Below are positions 60,354 through 64,000 of a stretch of DNA of 64,000 nucleotides, piece after piece. The DNA is from an uncultured Subdoligranulum sp. (GTDB lineage: Bacteria; Bacillota; Clostridia; Oscillospirales; Ruminococcaceae). The first letter of the stretch is position 1. The number at the start of each line of letters is the position of its first letter. The notes beneath the pieces are model-generated. The model made no database searches. It had not been told where the DNA came from and saw only the letters and a program-made list of their open reading frames with translations. The stretch lies in the NCBI GenBank assembly GCA_900545545.1, contig UQZO01000011.1:8914-72913 (forward strand). Reading direction: 5' to 3'. Both the position numbers and the translations under genes were made by a program.

Positions 60354-61484
60354 TCATAACTCTTCAACAAAAAGATTGATAAAATGCAATGCTGCACCAA
60401 GTGGAACAGCGTGCTTGGGGTAATGACAAAGGGAAATATATTCAGCTTCATCATCAAACGGATCGCGGCTGGCCGTCAGCCCCCGGAGCTCCTTTAAAAA
60501 AGGAGCGAGATATTGAGCAACATACCCACCCAGCACAATACGACAGTCAAACATCATACGGATTGTGGCAAGAGCCGACGCCAAATGGCGGAGATAATCT
60601 TTCCATAACGTTTGGTATGCTAAGTTCCCGGCTTCCAAGCCGGCAAAAAACTGCTCCACGGAGATACCTAAATCGGTAGAAATTCGATCAGAAGAGCAGT
60701 AAGCTTCCAGACAACCACGCAAACCACACTTACAGGAAAGCCCTTCCGGCTGCACACAAATGTGTCCAAACTCGCCACTGCGGCCATTGAGTCCGGTGTA
60801 AGGAACACCATTCACAAGGATAGCGCCGCCTACGCCACCTTCTAATGAGATATATGCCATGCAATCGGAATCTTGCTGAACGTACCATTCAGCATACCCG
60901 CCGCTGGTCGCATCATTACAAACAGCAACGGGGTAAGGGATACTACAAATCAGTGGATGGATATCTTGATCTCGCAAATTAAGTGTCGGTGCAGTGATCA
61001 CACAAGTCCTATCGGCATTAAAAATCGCTGGTAGCGCGATTCCAATCCCTAGCAGTTTTTCGCGGTTTAGACCAAATCTGTTTAGAAAATTTTCCAAATC
61101 GGCTGCAAGGAAGTTCCCCATCTCCTTCATGTTGTTGCAATGGGGATGACCATACTTTTGGTATGCAATTTCATCCAGCCGGAGGTTCGCAGCAATGATC
61201 CGAAAATGATTGTCGGTGACAGAAATTCCTACAGAAAAATGCGCATTTTCATTAATAGTTAATTGAAGAGGACGGCGCCCACCCGTAGATTCTCCAACCC
61301 CATCGATGCGCACCAACCCCGCTTGTGTCAGTTCGTTCAGATTTTGGTGTATAGTTGGCATACTGAGACCAAGGCTGTCAGAGATTTCCTGTTTAGAACA
61401 TCCGGATCTTCTATAAATATATTGATAGATCTGGTTCCGTGTCAAGCGACGGCGTTTGGTAGGTGGCGGCGAAAGCTTTTTCAT
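60354..61484 (-). CDS. ROK family transcriptional repressor (XylR-like)
   Basis: The 376-residue protein has a winged helix at the N-terminus (LTRNQIYQYIYRRSGCSKQEISDSLGLSMPTIHQNLNEL), then a sugar-kinase-like ROK domain with STGGRRPLQL, GVGGAILVNG, GEFGHICVQ and the zinc motif CKCGLRGCLEAYC. ROK repressors release DNA when bound to a sugar such as xylose. It is divergent from xylulokinase, whose promoter carries a perfect 10-bp inverted repeat. AAAGGGT precedes the ATG. It is likely co-transcribed with the AraC gene behind it. Confidence 0.92.
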   Translation of the reverse strand: MKKLSPPPTKRRRLTRNQIYQYIYRRSGCSKQEISDSLGLSMPTIHQNLNELTQAGLVRIDGVGESTGGRRPLQLTINENAHFSVGISVTDNHFRIIAANLRLDEIAYQKYGHPHCNNMKEMGNFLAADLENFLNRFGLNREKLLGIGIALPAIFNADRTCVITAPTLNLRDQDIHPLICSIPYPVAVCNDATSGGYAEWYVQQDSDCMAYISLEGGVGGAILVNGVPYTGLNGRSGEFGHICVQPEGLSCKCGLRGCLEAYCSSDRISTDLGISVEQFFAGLEAGNLAYQTLWKDYLRHLASALATIRMMFDCRIVLGGYVAQYLAPFLKELRGLTASRDPFDDEAEYISLCHYPKHAVPLGAALHFINLFVEEL

Positions 61485-61626
61485 ACATAAACCCTTTAAC
61501 TTTTTAAAAGTGAAATCAATGTAAAACACTTTCATCTTACCCAACCGCAACAAAAAAGTCAACCAAATCATATATTTTTGTAGATATATGGTGATAATTT
61601 TCAAATGCTTTTGTTGGTTTTGATGA

Positions 61627-61655
61627 TTGACACTGATGTATGCTTGCAGTATCAT
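61627..61655 (+). promoter_or_regulatory. Promoter of xylB
   Basis: A perfect TTGACA, a 17-base spacer and TATCAT, 60 bases before the xylB start. Confidence 0.85.
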
Positions 61656-61656
61656 A

Positions 61657-61686
61657 TGTAAAGAACTTATATAAATGTTCTTTACA
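61657..61686. promoter_or_regulatory. Operator in the xylB leader, probably for the ROK repressor
   Basis: A perfect inverted repeat TGTAAAGAAC-10-GTTCTTTACA begins two bases after the -10 box and ends before the ribosome site, so a bound repressor blocks initiation. The spacer TTATATAAAT is itself nearly symmetric. Confidence 0.8.
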
Positions 61687-61714
61687 AAAGAATAGCGAGA
61701 AAGGCGGTATTCTT

Positions 61715-63199
61715 ATGTTGTATATCGGCGTAGATCTGGGTACCTCGGCGTGCAAATTCCTTCTGGTGGACGAAACCGGCAAGGTATGCAATCAGGTTAC
61801 CCGGGAATATCCCCTGAGTATGCCCCACACAGGCTGGAGCGAGCAGGACCCCGCTGCCTGGTGGCAGGCGTGTCTGGAAGGAATCCCCGCCCTGCTGCAG
61901 GGGTTTGATTCGGCGCAGGTGCAGGGCATCGGCATGGGCGGCCAGATGCACGGTCTGGTGGCACTGGATGCCGCCGACAGGGTGCTGCGCCCGGCCATTT
62001 TGTGGAACGATGGCCGTACCGCCAAGCAGACCGATTATCTGAACAAGGAAATCGGCCGAGAAACTTTGAGCAAATACACCGGCAACATTGCCTTTGCAGG
62101 GTTCACCGCCCCAAAACTCCTCTGGATGAAGGAGAATGAACCGGATTTGTACGCCGCCATCGCCAAGATCATGCTGCCCAAGGATTATTTGGTCTACCGC
62201 ATGACCGGTGTGCACGCCACCGACTATTCCGATGCTTCCGGCATGCTGCTCCTGGACGTGGAGCACAAGTGCTGGAGCAAGGAAATGTGCGAAATCTGCG
62301 GTGTCAAGGAAGAATGGCTAGCCCATCTCTATGAAAGCTGGCAGTTTGTGGGCACCTTGAAACCGGACGCAGCCGCCGCCTTGGGTCTGCCCGAAAGTGT
62401 AAAGGTCTGTGCCGGTGCGGGAGATAACGCCGCCGCAGCTGTGGGCACTGGCACGGTTGGGAAAGGTCACTGCAACATCAGCCTGGGTACCTCCGGCACG
62501 GTGTTCATCAGCAGCGAAGCATTCGGCGTGGATGCCACCAATGGTCTGCATGCTTTTGCCCATGCGGACGGCGGCTGGCACCTGATGGGTTGCATGCTCT
62601 CCGCTGCCTCCTGCAACAAGTGGTGGATGGACGACATCCTCAAGGTCACCGATAAGGACTACCCCGCCGAACAGGCCCCTATTACCCGGGACAAGCTGGG
62701 CCGCAATAAGGTGTTTTTCCTGCCTTACCTTATGGGCGAGCGCAGCCCGATCAATGATACCGACGCTCGCGGCACCCTCATCGGCCTGAGCATGGACACG
62801 ACACGTGCAGATATCACACAAGCCGTACTGGAAGGTGTGGCGTTCGCCATCCGGGATTCGGTGGAAACTGCCCGTTCCATTGGCGTGGAGATCCCCCGCT
62901 CCAATATCTGCGGTGGCGGAGCCAAGAGCCCGCTGTGGTGTACCATCATGGCCAACGTATTGGGGATTCCGCTGGATATTCTGGTTACCGAACAGGGGCC
63001 CGGTTACGGTGGCGCACTGCTGGCCATGGTCTGCTGTGGTAAATATGCGACCGTACAAGAGGCTACCAATGCCCTGGTGCATGTCAGCCGTACCATTGAG
63101 CCTGATTCGGAGCTCACTGCCCTGTATGAAGAACGGTATCAGAAATTCAAGCAGATCTACCCCACCTGTAAGCCGCTGTTCAAGGCTCTTGCCGAATAA
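61715..63199 (+). CDS. xylB: Xylulokinase
   Basis: The 494-residue FGGY kinase phosphorylates D-xylulose to xylulose 5-phosphate in the cytoplasm. It shows YIGVDLGTSACKFLLVDE (phosphate 1), GIGMGGQMHGLVALD (family motif for xylulokinases), AILWNDGRTAKQ, GAGDNAAAAVGTG, SLGTSGTVF, and the C-terminal GGGAKSPLW. The GQMHG motif favours xylulose over other FGGY substrates. AAAGGCGG precedes the ATG. It has a strong promoter with an operator, and DUF4867 and isomerase genes follow 23 and 36 bases apart, forming a sugar operon. GC is high again, like region 1. Confidence 0.95.
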   Translation: MLYIGVDLGTSACKFLLVDETGKVCNQVTREYPLSMPHTGWSEQDPAAWWQACLEGIPALLQGFDSAQVQGIGMGGQMHGLVALDAADRVLRPAILWNDGRTAKQTDYLNKEIGRETLSKYTGNIAFAGFTAPKLLWMKENEPDLYAAIAKIMLPKDYLVYRMTGVHATDYSDASGMLLLDVEHKCWSKEMCEICGVKEEWLAHLYESWQFVGTLKPDAAAALGLPESVKVCAGAGDNAAAAVGTGTVGKGHCNISLGTSGTVFISSEAFGVDATNGLHAFAHADGGWHLMGCMLSAASCNKWWMDDILKVTDKDYPAEQAPITRDKLGRNKVFFLPYLMGERSPINDTDARGTLIGLSMDTTRADITQAVLEGVAFAIRDSVETARSIGVEIPRSNICGGGAKSPLWCTIMANVLGIPLDILVTEQGPGYGGALLAMVCCGKYATVQEATNALVHVSRTIEPDSELTALYEERYQKFKQIYPTCKPLFKALAE

Positions 63200-63222
63200 C
63201 CCCCACTACGGAGGAATGTGTT

Positions 63223-63864
63223 ATGACGATTTATTCCGTTTTTGATCCTGAATTTGCTTCCTATGGCCGGGTGATCACCGGTTATGAGGCCGAATGCAAG
63301 GCCGTGGTCGAGGCCCTGAACATTTCCACACCGCTGCCGGAAGGCACCGGCTATGTACCGGAGGAACCCGCGCTGCAGAACCTACCGGAATCCGCCGTAC
63401 TGGGGGCTTCTTTCTTTGGTGGAATGTCCTTCCAGATGGGCTGGTGCAACGGTCACAACACCAAACTGAACTGCCTGGAATACCATCGGGACAGCGAGTT
63501 CAACCTGGGCAACGTTGATTTCATCCTTTTGCTGGCCAAGCAGGATGAGATTGCGGACGGCAAGCTGGACACCGGCAAGGTGAAGGCTTTCCGTGTTCCC
63601 GCGGGTACTCTGGTGGAAGTTTACGCCACCACCCTGCACTACGCCCCCTGCCACACCAACCCGGCCCAGGGCTTCAAGGTGCTGGTGGCTTTGCCCAAAG
63701 GCACCAACACCGACAAGCCGAATCTGCCCACCAAGGGCGGGGACGATGCATACCTGTGGGCCTGCAACAAGTGGTTGCTGGCCCATCCCGAATCCGGCGA
63801 AGCCGCCCAGGGTGCTGTGGCGGCCCTGACCGGTGAGAATATCGATATCGAAAAAGATTTGTAA
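63223..63864 (+). CDS. DUF4867 family protein
   Basis: The 213-residue protein matches DUF4867: SVFDPEFASYGRVITGYE at the start, GGMSFQMGWCNGHNTKLNCLEYHRDSEFNLGN with His/Glu residues that could bind metal, and a cupin-like core FRVPAGTLVEVYATTLHYAPCH. The family is found beside FGGY kinases and fucose/arabinose isomerase-like genes, so a sugar epimerase or mutarotase role is a guess. GGAGG precedes the ATG. It sits between xylB and the isomerase-like gene. Confidence 0.85.
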   Translation: MTIYSVFDPEFASYGRVITGYEAECKAVVEALNISTPLPEGTGYVPEEPALQNLPESAVLGASFFGGMSFQMGWCNGHNTKLNCLEYHRDSEFNLGNVDFILLLAKQDEIADGKLDTGKVKAFRVPAGTLVEVYATTLHYAPCHTNPAQGFKVLVALPKGTNTDKPNLPTKGGDDAYLWACNKWLLAHPESGEAAQGAVAALTGENIDIEKDL

Positions 63865-63900
63865 ACAGAATCATCCACATAGAAAACGGAGGAATTTGAC

Positions 63901-64000
63901 ATGAAGTCCACCAACATTCCCGAAGTCCGCCTGGGCATCATCGCGGTCAGCCGCGACTGCTTCCCCATTGCCCTGTCCACCCAGCGCCGCCAGAACATCG
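63901..64000 (+). CDS. L-fucose/L-arabinose isomerase-like protein, 3' end outside window
   Basis: Only the first 33 codons are visible (MKSTNIPEVRLGIIAVSRDC and on), which match the start of the fucose/arabinose isomerase-like family found with DUF4867 and FGGY kinases. GGAGG lies nine bases before the ATG. If complete, it would isomerise a pentose to the ketose used by the kinase. The call is tentative because so little is seen. Confidence 0.6.
   Translation, partial: MKSTNIPEVRLGIIAVSRDCFPIALSTQRRQNI

Overview
The window looks like a chromosome segment of a GC-rich gut Firmicute of the Faecalibacterium / Gemmiger / Subdoligranulum type (Oscillospiraceae). This is an inference from the strict-anaerobe gene set (an [FeFe]-hydrogenase, rubrerythrin, 4Fe-4S enzymes), the consistent AGGAGG ribosome sites, sigma-A promoters of the TTGACA-17-TATAAT kind, and the xylan-use gene families. 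No rRNA, tRNA or CRISPR array was recognised.

Region 1 (1-27.3 kb) is GC-rich and mostly housekeeping or metabolic. It starts with the 3' part of a GH38-like glycosidase, then a D-2-hydroxyacid dehydrogenase, sfsA divergent from icd, and a methyltransferase. A minus-strand operon joins an old-yellow-enzyme flavoprotein with the two subunits of aconitase X. Next come a MarR regulator with a membrane-anchored choloylglycine-hydrolase-type enzyme, a MATE exporter, an L-cysteine desulfidase-like protein, and a glycogen synthase with a long histone-H1-like Ala/Lys/Pro tail. An orphan 3' fragment of a solute-binding protein follows, then an amidohydrolase, a large chitobiase-domain protein, an M42 peptidase and a PAP2 phosphatase. 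The region ends with a PerR-type regulator upstream of a hydrogenase reading frame that runs without a stop into rubrerythrin.

Region 2 (27.3-40.7 kb) is a patchwork of lower GC. Three esterases (two alpha/beta hydrolases and one SGNH) sit beside an AraC gene and a lipoprotein gene that are both cut at the same base. After these come a YhhN protein, an XRE regulator, a dispersed AT-rich repeat, and an aldo/keto reductase truncated exactly where a recombinase-like gene begins. A small accessory island completes the region: a recombinase-like protein lacking the usual catalytic residues, a DUF1643 protein, a small HTH repressor divergent from two tiny genes, a decayed TnpB and an integrase split by an amber codon.

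Region 3 (40.7-64 kb) is a coherent arabinoxylan-utilisation locus. It holds a YesM/YesN-type two-component system, an LplB/LplC-type ABC importer with its lipoprotein, GH43, GH51 and GH8 enzymes, an SGNH esterase, a GH3 beta-xylosidase, AraC and ROK regulators, xylulokinase, a DUF4867 protein and the start of a sugar isomerase. Xylo-oligosaccharides would be sensed, imported, deacetylated, stripped of arabinose, cut to xylose and phosphorylated. A hairpin-rich element of about 235 bp at 50.7 kb and a cysteine-desulfurase-like gene inside the cluster do not fit this story and are flagged.
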